Origin: an uncultured Latescibacterota bacterium
GTDB lineage: Bacteria; Latescibacterota; UBA2968; UBA8231
Length of the DNA stretch: 64,000 bases
Direction of reading: 5' to 3'
Assembly: GCA_951813615.1 (NCBI GenBank)
Contig: OX638377.1
Location: 310,001 to 374,000, forward strand
How positions within the stretch are numbered: the first letter of the stretch is position 1; the number at the start of each line of letters is the position of its first letter. Below the pieces are notes generated by a model. That model worked only from the letters and a program-made list of their open reading frames with translations, did not search any database and was not told where the DNA came from. The translations under genes were made by a program, and so were the position numbers. Positions 1 to 7,578 of the stretch are shown piece by piece.

Positions 1-1
1 C

Positions 2-304
2 TTGCGCGTCCTGGGTACGAATGGCACCATTGAGGTGGAATCCACTTCGCTGCCCGAGGGCAAGAGACGTTCGGGGACGCGCCGGTTGTTAGGTGCCATC
101 TACGCGGAAGACGACGATTCCACTGGTGAATTTGTGGAACACGGCGACGGTGACTTCAACGCGGAGATCCACGATTTTGCCAGCGCGATTCGCGGTGCCC
201 AGTCGCCCGATGTCGCTCCCGTCGAGGCGCTGACCTTCATGAAGCTGCTGGACGCGATTTACGCGAGCGCGGAAACTGGCGAAAAGGTGCAAATCGACAA
301 TTGA
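2..304 (+). CDS. Gfo/Idh/MocA oxidoreductase, C-terminal fragment (cut by window edge)
   Basis: About 100 residues remain, open to the left edge and ending at TGA 302-304. The sequence has the look of the C-terminal substrate domain of NAD(P)-dependent Gfo/Idh/MocA sugar oxidoreductases: a 'GTNGTIEVE' strand typical of the segment after the sheet, then 'FNAEIHDFASAIRG' and a final helix 'ALTFMKLLDAIYASAETGE'. Such endings recur in this family, including the complete members at 37.5, 38.6 and 48.4 kb. The Rossmann half lies outside the window, so the assignment rests on the C-terminal pattern only. It lies 68 bp upstream of a phytanoyl-CoA dioxygenase gene on the same strand. Confidence 0.65.
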   Translation: MRVLGTNGTIEVESTSLPEGKRRSGTRRLLGAIYAEDDDSTGEFVEHGDGDFNAEIHDFASAIRGAQSPDVAPVEALTFMKLLDAIYASAETGEKVQIDN

Positions 305-372
305 CGAAAGGCACCGGCGGCAGCAGTGCCGCTGTGTAGAAGAGGTATAACCTCAATATAGGAGAGTCTGCC

Positions 373-1212
373 ATGCAAAAGACTACCATCGACGACCGGG
401 ATTGGTCCGCCCTCACGTTGGGTGAGCGCATCCGCCATGTCGAGCTCGAAGGCTATCTGGTCATTCCCGACCTGCTCAGCTCCGAGCATATGGCCCGTCT
501 CAAGGACCAAGCCGAAACTTGGGAGACCACACCGCGCGACTACAGTCCGCACCAGCGCGGCAAGTCCCAGATCCAGTTTGAAGGGGGCCCTGTGACCGAT
601 CTCATCGCCCATCGGCCGACCGTTGATTTTTTGCGCCAGGTCTTCGGCGACGAGATCGTCTTTCTCAGCTACGGGTACGACCGCTCCGAGCCCGGCACGC
701 CCGGTATCAGCCTGCACACGGATGGGCAGCCCTACGGCTCGCAGATTTTCGGGTACAACGGCAGTTGTCCCTTCACCATTCGCGTGCTCTACTACCTCGA
801 TGACTTGACGCCCGAGGTGTCGCCTTTCCGCGTCATTCCGCGCTCCCATTTGTGCATGCACGCCGACGCTAATCCGTACATGCGCTACGAGCGCCATCCC
901 GAGGAGGTGGTGGTGCCGTGCAAGGCCGGCTCGGCGGTTTTTCTCAACCACCGCACTTTCCACGGCACTTGGCCCAACAGGGGCGAGCACACGCGCTCGG
1001 TGCTGGCGATTGCGTACCGTCCGGCCTGGGCCGGCCCCATTGCCGAGGTCGAGAACTGGAACGAGGAGGACCTGGCCGGGCTGCCCGAGTCGGTGCGTCC
1101 TTTTTTTACCGATCCCAATACGCGGCACTGGGACTTTGGTGTGCCCAACAAACCCGATAATATGCCGAGCGAGGCACCGGGCGTGAATCCCAGCCGCTGG
1201 CAGCGGGCCTGA
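373..1212 (+). CDS. Phytanoyl-CoA dioxygenase (PhyH) family protein
   Basis: This 279-residue protein belongs to the non-haem Fe(II)/2-oxoglutarate-dependent PhyH oxygenases. The metal triad is visible: H115 and D117 in 'SLHTDGQPYG', and the distal H197 in 'FLNHRTFHGTWPN'; R208 follows in the usual position for binding 2-oxoglutarate carboxylate. The ATG is preceded by AGGAGAG at 360-366. The substrate is unknown; bacterial members hydroxylate small acids, osmolytes or secondary metabolites rather than phytanoyl-CoA. The gene follows an oxidoreductase, a common pairing in genomes rich in both families, which suggests sugar or natural-product catabolism. The length is normal for a single-domain member. 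Confidence 0.88.
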   Translation: MQKTTIDDRDWSALTLGERIRHVELEGYLVIPDLLSSEHMARLKDQAETWETTPRDYSPHQRGKSQIQFEGGPVTDLIAHRPTVDFLRQVFGDEIVFLSYGYDRSEPGTPGISLHTDGQPYGSQIFGYNGSCPFTIRVLYYLDDLTPEVSPFRVIPRSHLCMHADANPYMRYERHPEEVVVPCKAGSAVFLNHRTFHGTWPNRGEHTRSVLAIAYRPAWAGPIAEVENWNEEDLAGLPESVRPFFTDPNTRHWDFGVPNKPDNMPSEAPGVNPSRWQRA

Positions 1213-1273
1213 GAAGGCGTCTAACCATCGGGAGATGTAAATGCTTCTCCCTTTACTGCAAGCGAGGAACAAA

Positions 1274-1480
1274 ATGCGTTTTACGGCTATCGTAGAATAT
1301 TGTAAGGATACGGGGCTATATGTCGGTTATGTGCCCGGTTTTGCCGGTGCCCATTCTCAGAGCGAGACACTGGACGAACTGAATAGAAATCTGACAGAAG
1401 TGGTCGAAATGCTTCTTGAGGATGGTGAGCCACCTCTCGATTCTGAATTTGTTGGTACGCAACAAATCGTGACCTCTTAA
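1274..1480 (+). CDS. hicB: HicB-type antitoxin
   Basis: The 68-residue product has the partial RNase-H-like fold pattern of HicB: 'FTAIVEYCKDTGLYVGYVPGFAGAHSQSETLDELNRNLTE' fits the beta strands and the helix of the family in order. I use ATG 1274 rather than an upstream ATG at 1241, because GAGGAAC at 1264-1270 gives correct spacing and the upstream extension does not look like the family. The stop TAA shares its last A with the ATG of the toxin gene at 1480, so the two are translationally coupled. The order antitoxin then toxin is the reverse of E. coli hicAB but is common elsewhere. There is no C-terminal DNA-binding domain, so autoregulation is not obvious. Confidence 0.85.
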   Translation: MRFTAIVEYCKDTGLYVGYVPGFAGAHSQSETLDELNRNLTEVVEMLLEDGEPPLDSEFVGTQQIVTS

Positions 1481-1704
1481 TGTCGAAGATACCTGTACTT
1501 AAACCTCGGGAAGTGGCGCGGTTACTCGACGCATTACAATTTCGGGAAGTGCGTCAAAGAGGATCACACAAACAGTATCGCCATGCGGATGGAAGAGCTA
1601 CGACTGTTCCATTTCATAAAGGAAGAGACATCTCGCCCATTCTGCTGCGGCAAATCGCGAAGGATATTGGGCTTACAGTTGATGAGCTTCTCAAGGCTAA
1701 ATAG
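1480..1704 (+). CDS. hicA: HicA-type mRNA interferase toxin
   Basis: The 74-residue product matches HicA, a double-stranded-RNA-binding-fold ribonuclease that cleaves mRNA. The signature 'RQRGSHKQYRH' holds the catalytic histidine (H30), followed by 'TVPFHKGRDISPILLRQIAKDIGLTVDELL', the conserved second half. Its ATG overlaps the stop of hicB by one base (TAATG). The pair forms an intact type II toxin-antitoxin locus with full-length components and no lesions visible. Confidence 0.9.
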   Translation: MSKIPVLKPREVARLLDALQFREVRQRGSHKQYRHADGRATTVPFHKGRDISPILLRQIAKDIGLTVDELLKAK

Positions 1705-1747
1705 AGCACTCTCAACTTAGTGAAAGTCAATGAGAAGGAGTACCTCC

Positions 1748-2638
1748 ATGTTCGTCGTCCGTGCATTAGCATCAATCGTCTTCGTCTTCCTCCCCCTCTC
1801 TGCTACAGCCCAGATGACCCTTTCCCCCGACGATTTACGCCTATCCTTAGGCATGACTTGGGAACAAGAAATCGCCACAGTCCTTAGCAGCCTAGAGGAC
1901 ACTGGCTTTGACATCGGCTCTGCTGGTGCCGATCAGTCCTCAGACCTCACCGGATCCATTGCAAACAGCATACTTGCCTTTGTCCGCAGTTCGGTCATCC
2001 CGCTGGAGCAGGCCCCCGACGCCGCTAGCTTCTCCGACGCCGATTACGCCGTCTATAACATTCTTACTGCGCCCAATGGCACAGGTGGAACGGACGAGAT
2101 TGAGACGTACCACTATTTCCAGCGCAGTCCTGCAGGCGATGTCCTCATCGGTGCCGAAGGCCCGGCCGGCCAAGTCTCCTTTCCGCTTATCGATATGGGA
2201 ACGCCTTGGCCGCTGGAATTTGGCAAAAGCTGGACCGTTGAAAACTTCTCTTTGGACCAGACCATAGCCCCAGGGATCACAAGTTCCGGCCTGTACGACT
2301 ATCAGTACGCGGTTGATGCGTGGGGTGAGATTCGGCTACCGGCGGGCACCTTTGAGTGTCTGCGCGTCCACCAGACCGGCACCGGCGTTGTTACCTTCAC
2401 GGGCAACGATCAGCTCGCGTCTCTGGGTGAAGTGACAGCCGAGATAGACGCCTATGCTTGGTATGCCCGTGGGATTGGGGCCGTCGCCATGGTGGTAGAG
2501 ACTAAGCAGACTTTCGCCAGCGGCAATATCCCGCCGAGTACGAACACACAAATCGCCCGCCTCACCGAGATATATAGCCCGGCTAGCGCGATAACTGCCG
2601 AGAGCTGGGGAGCACTCAAGCAGAAGTTTGCCGAATAG
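1748..2638 (+). CDS. Secreted protein of unknown function
   Basis: About 296 residues. I choose ATG 1748 because AGAAGGAG at 1733-1740 sits at ideal distance and the product then begins directly with a signal peptide (MFVVRALASIVFVFLPLSATAQ, predicted cut after TAQ); the earlier ATG at 1730 lies before that ribosome site. The mature part is rich in beta-strand-like segments such as 'YNILTAPNGTGGTDEIETYHYF' and contains 'WPLEFGKSWT' and 'RLPAGTFECLRVHQTG'. These resemble uncharacterised periplasmic or surface proteins whose C-terminal region has a 'tPaGtFeclrv' strand. No catalytic motif is evident. It is probably monocistronic; 9 bp after its stop begins the convergent VapC gene. Confidence 0.6.
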   Translation: MFVVRALASIVFVFLPLSATAQMTLSPDDLRLSLGMTWEQEIATVLSSLEDTGFDIGSAGADQSSDLTGSIANSILAFVRSSVIPLEQAPDAASFSDADYAVYNILTAPNGTGGTDEIETYHYFQRSPAGDVLIGAEGPAGQVSFPLIDMGTPWPLEFGKSWTVENFSLDQTIAPGITSSGLYDYQYAVDAWGEIRLPAGTFECLRVHQTGTGVVTFTGNDQLASLGEVTAEIDAYAWYARGIGAVAMVVETKQTFASGNIPPSTNTQIARLTEIYSPASAITAESWGALKQKFAE

Positions 2639-2647
2639 ATTGATTTA

Positions 2648-3046
2648 CTATTCCCACTTTGTTTGCACGTGTGGATAGGCGCGCAGCCGTTGGTCGGCAC
2701 TGATCAGCACCAGACTGTGCATCCGCGCTGTGGCGACGATCATTTGATCGGCTGGGTCTTTGTGGAAGGGACTAGGCAAGTGCGTCGATTCGAGGGCTAT
2801 ATCCACTGACAGGGGCAGAAGCTCTATGAATGGGGCTTGGGTGGCGTGCGCGACCCACTGGCGCACAGGCATAGATAATTGCAAAAGCCCCTTGGACTCT
2901 TTTTTCCCCACTTCCCAAGGACTGATCGCCGCTAGTCCAAAGGGGAGGTGATCCGGCTCCAGCAGCATCTTCCTTATAGGATCGGGCAGTTTTTCCGGTG
3001 CCTCCAAGGCCCAGATCCACGCATTGGTGTCGAGCAAGTACCTCAC
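2648..3046 (-). CDS. vapC: PIN-domain toxin (VapC family)
   Basis: The product is 132 residues from GTG 3046 and is a PIN-domain ribonuclease. Motifs: 'RYLLDTNAWIW' (first acidic residue D6), 'SPWEVGKKESKG' (glutamate), and 'DPADQMIVATA', the DPADR-like motif with the third acidic residues, then 'LISADQRL'. An in-frame TTG lies 15 bases upstream, but GTG 3046 overlaps the antitoxin stop as GTGA, the usual coupling geometry, so I prefer it. It forms an operon with the antitoxin at 3043-3282 and faces the secreted-protein gene. Such toxins cleave tRNA or rRNA; the target here cannot be read from sequence. Confidence 0.88.
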   Translation of the reverse strand: MRYLLDTNAWIWALEAPEKLPDPIRKMLLEPDHLPFGLAAISPWEVGKKESKGLLQLSMPVRQWVAHATQAPFIELLPLSVDIALESTHLPSPFHKDPADQMIVATARMHSLVLISADQRLRAYPHVQTKWE

Positions 3047-3282
3047 TGGCAGGCTTCCCAATCATCCTCGCCGAGCGGCTCATCCCAACCGGGCTGGTAC
3101 GCGACCGTACCGCGGAGCGAGCCGAAGAAGGATTGGGGGTCGGGTTTGGCCTCCGGCTCAGGAGGGACGACTTGCGCGACGACCTTGCCTCGGTTGGTCA
3201 ACTCCACGGTTTGGTATTTGGTGCCGACTTCGCGCACGACTTGGGTGCATTTGGCTTTGAATTCGCTGATGGACATCTGCAT
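3043..3282 (-). CDS. Phd/YefM-type antitoxin
   Basis: The 79-residue product has the Phd/YefM N-terminal DNA-binding fold: 'MSISEFKAKCTQVVREV' and 'VELTNRGKVVAQVVP' are the diagnostic helix and strand pair. The C-terminal half (about residues 48-79) is the acidic, Trp-containing segment expected to wrap around the toxin. The ATG at 3282 has AGGAG at 3295-3291; a second ATG two codons on (3276) is also possible. The gene overlaps the toxin start by 4 bp. A perfect palindrome just upstream (3295-3308) is the probable autoregulatory operator. Confidence 0.85.
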   Translation of the reverse strand: MQMSISEFKAKCTQVVREVGTKYQTVELTNRGKVVAQVVPPEPEAKPDPQSFFGSLRGTVAYQPGWDEPLGEDDWEACQ

Positions 3283-3290
3283 GGTCTCAA

Positions 3291-3330
3291 CTCCTGACTA
3301 TATAGTCATTTTATATGACCATATTAAAGT
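3291..3330 (-). promoter_or_regulatory. Probable operator and promoter region of the Phd/VapC pair
   Basis: TGACTATATAGTCA at 3295-3308 is a perfect 14-bp palindrome that touches the ribosome-binding AGGAG of the antitoxin gene. A related half-site, tatatgacca (TGGTCATATA on the minus strand), follows at 3311-3320. Type II antitoxins of the Phd family bind such paired palindromes upstream of their own gene. The function is inferred from position and symmetry. Confidence 0.6.
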
Positions 3331-3408
3331 ACACGCCTCTTCTTGTCAATGAAGTCGTATTCAGTAGGGGATAAGTTCAGGGAATGGGTTGAAACGACCC
3401 AGCGTCGT

Positions 3409-4710
3409 CTAGTGCTCGGCAGCTTCTGAAGGCACTCCCGCCGGCGCGGGCCCGCCCGTCGCCCAATCCAACAGTTCGACGGTGTGGACGACTGGGATCT
3501 CGGCGCGGGCGGCGATTTGTTCCATGCAGCCGATGTTGCCTGCCGCTACGATTTGCGGCGCAACGCTGGCGATGTGCTCGACTTTGCGCGCTTGTAGCTG
3601 TTGCGCCAAGTCGGGACGCAGCATGTTGTACGTGCCCGCGCTACCGCAGCAGATGTGGCCCTCGGGCACCTCGACGACCTCAAAGCCAGCTTCTCTGAGC
3701 AGTTGCCTCGGTGGATCGGTGACGTGCTGGCCGTGTTGGAGGGAACAGGCGTCGTGATACGCCACCTTCAGGGCCGGTGCGCGATCGGTCTTGCCCAACC
3801 CCAATTGCGCCACCACCTCGGACACGTCCCGCACTCGCCCCACTACCTCCCTGGCCTTGTCGGCCCACTGCGGATCGTGGCGGAAGATGTGATCGTATTC
3901 TTTGATGGCCGTGCCGCATCCCGACGTGTTGAGCACAATCGCGTCTAAGCCCGCTTTTAGCTCGCGATGCCAAACCTCAATGGTGCGCTGCATCAGCTTG
4001 AGGCTGCGCTTGCGCTCGCCCATGTGGAAAGTCAGTGCGCCGCAACAGCCCATATCCGGCGGAATGACCACCTCGGCCCCCAACCGAGTCAGCAGCCGCA
4101 CGGTCGCGTCGTTGATCTGCGGCCCCAACACCTGTTGGACGCACCCGGTGAGCAGGGCCACGCGCAACTGACGCCGGCCCTCGGCGGGCACGACTCCGGG
4201 CCGGGCTACAGAAGCTCGTCGCGGCAATCGCTTGGGTGCCATAGCCAACAGGGGCCGCATGACGCGGGGCATCAGGAAGGAGAACGCGCGGCCTACGCCA
4301 GACATTCTGAGCGCCAAGCGCGTGCGGCCGGGGTAGGGCAGCATCCGCGTCAGCAGGGCGCGCAGTAGGCGATCCATCAATGGCCGCTTGACGAGCTGAT
4401 CCAGCCTCGGTCGGGCCGTTTCCAAGAGGAGCGAATAATCCACGCCGCTCGGGCAGGTGGTCTCGCACGCGAGGCAGCCGAGGCAGTTGTCGATGTGTTC
4501 GACCGTTTGGCGGGTAGGGGGGATATCCTCTTCGAGCACGCTTTTGATGAGGTAAATGCGGCCGCGCGGGCCTTCGAGTTCGTTGCCGGTGAGCAGGTAG
4601 GTGGGGCAGGTGGCATTGCAAAAGCCGCAGTGGACGCAGGCGCGCAAGACCTTTTCAGACGCCTCGACTTCCGGGTCTTGGAGCAGATGAGGGGGAATGG
4701 TCGTGCGCAT
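3409..4710 (-). CDS. glcF: Glycolate oxidase iron-sulfur subunit GlcF-like
   Basis: This 433-residue protein has two 4Fe-4S cluster motifs near the N-terminus, 'CVHCGFCNATCP' and 'CLGCLACETTCP', followed by two CCG domains: 'TGCVQQVLGP...GCCGALTFHMGE' and 'YHDACSLQHGQ...ICCGSAGTYN'. That order and length fit GlcF, which passes electrons from the FAD subunits GlcD/GlcE of glycolate oxidase to the membrane; close relatives serve lactate or glycerol-3-phosphate dehydrogenases. No glcD or glcE is adjacent, so the flavin partner must be elsewhere. It starts 3 bp after the deoxyribosyltransferase-like gene on the same strand, hence probably co-transcribed. Confidence 0.85.
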   Translation of the reverse strand: MRTTIPPHLLQDPEVEASEKVLRACVHCGFCNATCPTYLLTGNELEGPRGRIYLIKSVLEEDIPPTRQTVEHIDNCLGCLACETTCPSGVDYSLLLETARPRLDQLVKRPLMDRLLRALLTRMLPYPGRTRLALRMSGVGRAFSFLMPRVMRPLLAMAPKRLPRRASVARPGVVPAEGRRQLRVALLTGCVQQVLGPQINDATVRLLTRLGAEVVIPPDMGCCGALTFHMGERKRSLKLMQRTIEVWHRELKAGLDAIVLNTSGCGTAIKEYDHIFRHDPQWADKAREVVGRVRDVSEVVAQLGLGKTDRAPALKVAYHDACSLQHGQHVTDPPRQLLREAGFEVVEVPEGHICCGSAGTYNMLRPDLAQQLQARKVEHIASVAPQIVAAGNIGCMEQIAARAEIPVVHTVELLDWATGGPAPAGVPSEAAEH

Positions 4711-4713
4711 AGG

Positions 4714-5184
4714 TTAGCTCAATTCATCACGCAGCCAGCGCGCCAGGGCCTTGTCGGGCGCGCTAATTTCCGCGAGCGATGTGTAGTAGTAGGCTTCCCA
4801 GCCGTCTTCTGGCAGGCCGGTGAATAGCATCAGGTTCAGGGGATAGTTCTCCGAATCCGTGCAGCGGCGGAAGTCGTCGCGGAAGAGAAAGGTCGGCTTG
4901 CCGAGCGCAATGGCCGCTCCCAACTCGACCATCACTCCCTCGTCCGGGGGCGTGCCGTTGACGATGGCGAAGATCGCGTCGGCCTCGACCACGTCGCGCA
5001 AGTCAGCTTGGCCGACTTGGTAGGCCCAGCCCGGCGCGGCAAAATCGACTTGGTTGTTGCGGGCAAAAGGCTCCCAGACCTCCGCCCCCAATGCCTCTAA
5101 GGCAGAGACGAACTGCGGCAGCAGTTGCTCTTTCCACTGGGGTGAGAATCCATACGGGCTGGCGAGATAGAGGGTCTTTTTCAT
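4714..5184 (-). CDS. Nucleoside 2-deoxyribosyltransferase family protein
   Basis: This 156-residue protein resembles nucleoside 2-deoxyribosyltransferases, which swap the base of deoxynucleosides in salvage. The N-terminal strand and loop 'TLYLASPYGFS', the aspartates in 'DVVEADAIFAIVNGTPPDEGVMVELGAAIALGKP', with E87 as the likely nucleophile, and the following 'FLFRDDFR' match the family. The C-terminal 'NYPLNLMLF' is also typical. The larger family includes nucleotide hydrolases, so base exchange is not certain. It lies directly upstream of the glcF-like gene (3-bp gap); the functional link is unclear. It diverges from murB across a 93-bp A+T-rich gap that must hold both promoters. Confidence 0.72.
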   Translation of the reverse strand: MKKTLYLASPYGFSPQWKEQLLPQFVSALEALGAEVWEPFARNNQVDFAAPGWAYQVGQADLRDVVEADAIFAIVNGTPPDEGVMVELGAAIALGKPTFLFRDDFRRCTDSENYPLNLMLFTGLPEDGWEAYYYTSLAEISAPDKALARWLRDELS

Positions 5185-5277
5185 GGTGTGCTCCGGTGTT
5201 GTGCATTATACGCCCTATATTCTGTCTATATTTAGTACAACGCAAATGCTCATACATGCAAAACGAGGCGTCACTTC

Positions 5278-6309
5278 ATGGAAAAGCCGTCCCACATCCT
5301 TCGCGAGAATGTCCCACTCGCTCCCCTGACCACTATGGGCCTCGGTGGCCCTGCGCGCTACTTGGCCGAGTGCACCTCCCTAGACGAGATGCGCACCTGC
5401 TTGACGTGGGCGGCGGCCGAGGGCCTATCCGTGCAAGTGCTCGGCGGCGGTAGCAACGTGCTGTTTGCCGACGCGGGGTACAGCGGCGTGGTGCTCAAAG
5501 TGGGACTCAGCGGCGTGGTGTTTAACGGCGAGACCGTCGAGGTAGCGGCTGGCGAGGATTGGGATGGCTTTGTCCAGTGTTGTGTGGAGCGCGGCTTGGC
5601 CGGCGTGGAGTGTCTTTCGGGTATCCCTGGGTCGGTGGGTGCGACGCCCATTCAAAACGTGGGAGCGTATGGCCAAGAAGTAAAAGACACCATTGTGGAA
5701 GTGCGGGCGCTCGACCGACAGACCTTGGAGGAAATCGCATTTGCTCCCGCTGAATGCGGTTTTGCCTACCGCCAGAGCCGCTTTAAGGGAGCCGACCGCG
5801 ACCGCTTTATTGTGACCTCGGTGACGTATCGCTTGGATGTTAGCGGCCAACCGCAAATCCGCTATCCAGAGCTGCGCCGGCACGTGGATGACGAGTGCCC
5901 GACTTTGGCTGCTGTGCGCGACGCGGTGCTTGGGCTCCGTCGCGGCAAGTCCATGGTTATCGACCCGCAAGATCCCAACTCCCGTTCCGTCGGTTCCTTC
6001 TTCTTGAATCCAGTCATCGACGAGGAAGCCTTTGCTGCATTAAAGGACCGCTATCCCAATGTCCCGAGCTTTCCCGATTCGGCTGGCGTCAAGGTGCCGG
6101 CTGCTTGGCTGGTTGAGCAAGCGGGATTTCACAAGGGGCTGCAAAGGGGTGGCGCTGGCATCTCAGAGCGACACGCGCTGGCTTTGGTCAATCGCGGTGG
6201 GACGACTCGCGAAGTTCTCGCTTTGGCCGGTGAGATTCGGGACGCTGTGGAACAGACGTTTGGGATTCGGTTGGAGCGGGAGCCGGTGTTGGTGGAGGGA
6301 CATTATTGA
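5278..6309 (+). CDS. murB: UDP-N-acetylenolpyruvoylglucosamine reductase (MurB)
   Basis: The 343-residue protein performs the NADPH-dependent reduction that forms UDP-N-acetylmuramate in peptidoglycan synthesis. FAD-binding motifs include 'TTMGLGGPARY', 'VLGGGSNVLFAD' and 'SGIPGSVGATPIQNVGAYGQEV'. 'FAYRQSRFK' carries the tyrosine loop of the E. coli-type (type I) enzyme, 'SVGSFFLNPV' the catalytic serine, and 'GVKVPAAWLVEQAGF' and 'LEREPVLVEG' the C-terminal catalytic region with the glutamate. The length matches E. coli MurB. The gene stands alone, not in a division/cell-wall cluster; a weak GAGG at 5265-5268 precedes the ATG. Confidence 0.95.
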   Translation: MEKPSHILRENVPLAPLTTMGLGGPARYLAECTSLDEMRTCLTWAAAEGLSVQVLGGGSNVLFADAGYSGVVLKVGLSGVVFNGETVEVAAGEDWDGFVQCCVERGLAGVECLSGIPGSVGATPIQNVGAYGQEVKDTIVEVRALDRQTLEEIAFAPAECGFAYRQSRFKGADRDRFIVTSVTYRLDVSGQPQIRYPELRRHVDDECPTLAAVRDAVLGLRRGKSMVIDPQDPNSRSVGSFFLNPVIDEEAFAALKDRYPNVPSFPDSAGVKVPAAWLVEQAGFHKGLQRGGAGISERHALALVNRGGTTREVLALAGEIRDAVEQTFGIRLEREPVLVEGHY

Positions 6310-6625
6310 GAATCGACACTTTGTAGAATTGGCGACTAATCCGGCTTTTTCCTCCAGCGACTTTCGCTCAGTGCTGGAGCCATATCGCGCCCTTGTGACC
6401 GAGTGTGTCAAGGATTACGTATCCTTGAACCAGTCCGCCGCTTAGAAAAGGCACACGACGTTCGAGCCGTGGAGCTTGACGGGTCTCAGGGGATACAATA
6501 CGTTGGACCTAACAGGGCTTCTTGGACGAGGAGACATCGGTTTCTTAGGTGAAAATTTACTAAATGAGTAGGATTTTCTATCCGAGAATGCAGCTACCGA
6601 GTCTTTTTGATATGGGAGTAAAGCT
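6310..6625 (+). other. 316-bp gap with a possible gene remnant
   Basis: A reading frame that emerges from the end of murB continues to a stop at 6443-6445 with protein-like content ('ATNPAFSSSDFRSVLEPYRALVTECVKDYVS'), but it has no credible start after murB. It may be the tail of a lost gene. The rest, 6446-6625, shows no coding potential that I can support; it must hold the promoter of the gene starting at 6626. Confidence 0.3.
6324..6360 (+). repeat. Imperfect direct repeat, left copy
   Basis: The core tggcgactaatccggctttt here is nearly repeated at 7445-7481 (tggcgaccaatccggctttt). Over about 26 bp the two copies differ at only two positions. They bracket the two-gene unit at 6626-7374. 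Confidence 0.5.
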
Positions 6626-6949
6626 TTGAGCACGGAATCCCTACAGCCCCAGCCAGATGTTTTGCCTGAACAATTCCACCGTCTCGCAGAGATTGTACGT
6701 GAGGAATGCACTCATCTTTCCTCAATACGAGAGGTCGTTCTACATCCTGCGTACCAGCAGATCATAGGCATGGGGCCGCAAGCGCTGCCGTTGATTCTTA
6801 GAGAACTCGAACACAAGCCGGAACACTGGTTTTGGGCACTTAGGTCGATTGCACGAGAAGATCCCGTGCTTCCCGATCATCGGGGTGTTGTCACAGAGAT
6901 GACCCAGGATTGGCTGAAGTGGGGGCGGAGGAAAGGGTTGCGCTGGTGA
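6626..6949 (+). CDS. Conserved hypothetical protein, first gene of a coupled pair
   Basis: The 107-residue product starts at TTG 6626, with GGGAG at 6614-6618 well placed. It is mostly helical: 'LPEQFHRLAEIVREECTHLSSIREVVLHPAYQQIIGMGPQALPLILREL' then 'HWFWALRSIAREDPV' and a final 'TQDWLKWGRRKGLRW'. The pattern 'HPAYQQIIGMGPQALPLILRELE...HWFWAL' resembles one HEAT-like helical pair and recurs in small uncharacterised proteins. Its stop codon overlaps the start of the following gene as GTGA, so the two products probably act together. I cannot assign a function. Confidence 0.7.
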   Translation: MSTESLQPQPDVLPEQFHRLAEIVREECTHLSSIREVVLHPAYQQIIGMGPQALPLILRELEHKPEHWFWALRSIAREDPVLPDHRGVVTEMTQDWLKWGRRKGLRW

Positions 6950-7374
6950 ATCTGGAACGCTTGTTCCCAAGGCTTCGTGATGCCACATACAAGATCACCA
7001 GCCCGGCGCAAGCGGATTACAACTGTATCGCTTGGGCCGCAGGAGATAATTCCCGTTGGTGGGAACCGGATCCTTTTGGTCAGTACTATTGGCCCGAAAG
7101 TGTGCCTAGAGAGTATACAGTGGAAGTATACGCCGAAGTTTTCCAAAAGCTCGGATTTGAAGTGTGTCAAGATGCTGCCTTTGAGGTGGGAGTGGAAAAA
7201 GTGGCCATTTTCGCTCTAGATGGCAGTCCCACACACGCTGCGCGACAGCTTGCGGATGGAACATGGACGAGCAAACTCGGACAACTGGAAGACATCGAAC
7301 ACCGAGATCTCGACCAAGTGGGTGAGGGAGACTATGGTGAGCCGGTTTTATTTTTGAAGCGGCCTAGGCACTAA
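6946..7374 (+). CDS. DUF7689-like protein, second gene of a coupled pair
   Basis: The product is 142 residues from GTG 6946, which overlaps the previous stop (GTGA). An in-frame upstream ATG (6910) exists, but coupling favours the GTG. The segment 'DYNCIAWAAGDNSRWWEPDP' followed about 70 residues later by 'GSPTHAARQLADGTWTSKLG' is the hallmark of a family I recognise as DUF7689-like. The Cys (C27) and His (H97) in those motifs are arranged as in papain-fold hydrolases, so a cysteine peptidase or deamidase activity is possible, though unproven. It is always worth reading together with its partner at 6626-6949. Confidence 0.7.
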   Translation: MNLERLFPRLRDATYKITSPAQADYNCIAWAAGDNSRWWEPDPFGQYYWPESVPREYTVEVYAEVFQKLGFEVCQDAAFEVGVEKVAIFALDGSPTHAARQLADGTWTSKLGQLEDIEHRDLDQVGEGDYGEPVLFLKRPRH

Positions 7375-7444
7375 ACCGAGTTCTTTGTCAAAAGAGGCGG
7401 ACTTCTGAGCCTTTAGCCAAATCTCGCCAAATCCCCTCATGACA

Positions 7445-7481
7445 TAGAGGCTGGCGACCAATCCGGCTTTTTCATCCGCGA
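7445..7481 (+). repeat. Imperfect direct repeat, right copy
   Basis: Partner of the repeat at 6324-6360; see there. It lies in the 204-bp gap between the DUF7689-like gene and the Fic gene. Confidence 0.5.
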
Positions 7482-7505
7482 TTAACTGATTTATCCCCAA
7501 AAACA

Positions 7506-7572
7506 GTGAATATTACCCAGTTTTCCCGTTTATTCACGAATATTTGCCAATATACCGTGAATAAGATACAAT
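7506..7572 (+). promoter_or_regulatory. Fic promoter with inverted-repeat operator
   Basis: A near-consensus sigma70 promoter reads TTGCCA (7544-7549), a 17-bp spacer, then TACAAT (7567-7572). Transcription would start at about 7579, the A of the Fic ATG, so the message may be leaderless. TATTCACG (7531-7538) and CGTGAATA (7556-7563) form a perfect 8-bp inverted repeat that encloses the -35 box, and a third GTGAATA occurs at 7506-7512. The symmetry suggests an autoregulatory operator. Confidence 0.65.
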
Positions 7573-7578
7573 AATGGT

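Noticed and set aside
259..1272. Long reading frame (337 codons) on the minus strand across the PhyH gene
   Set aside because: It mirrors the high-G+C third-position pattern of the PhyH gene, has no family motif and no ribosome site; it is a shadow frame.
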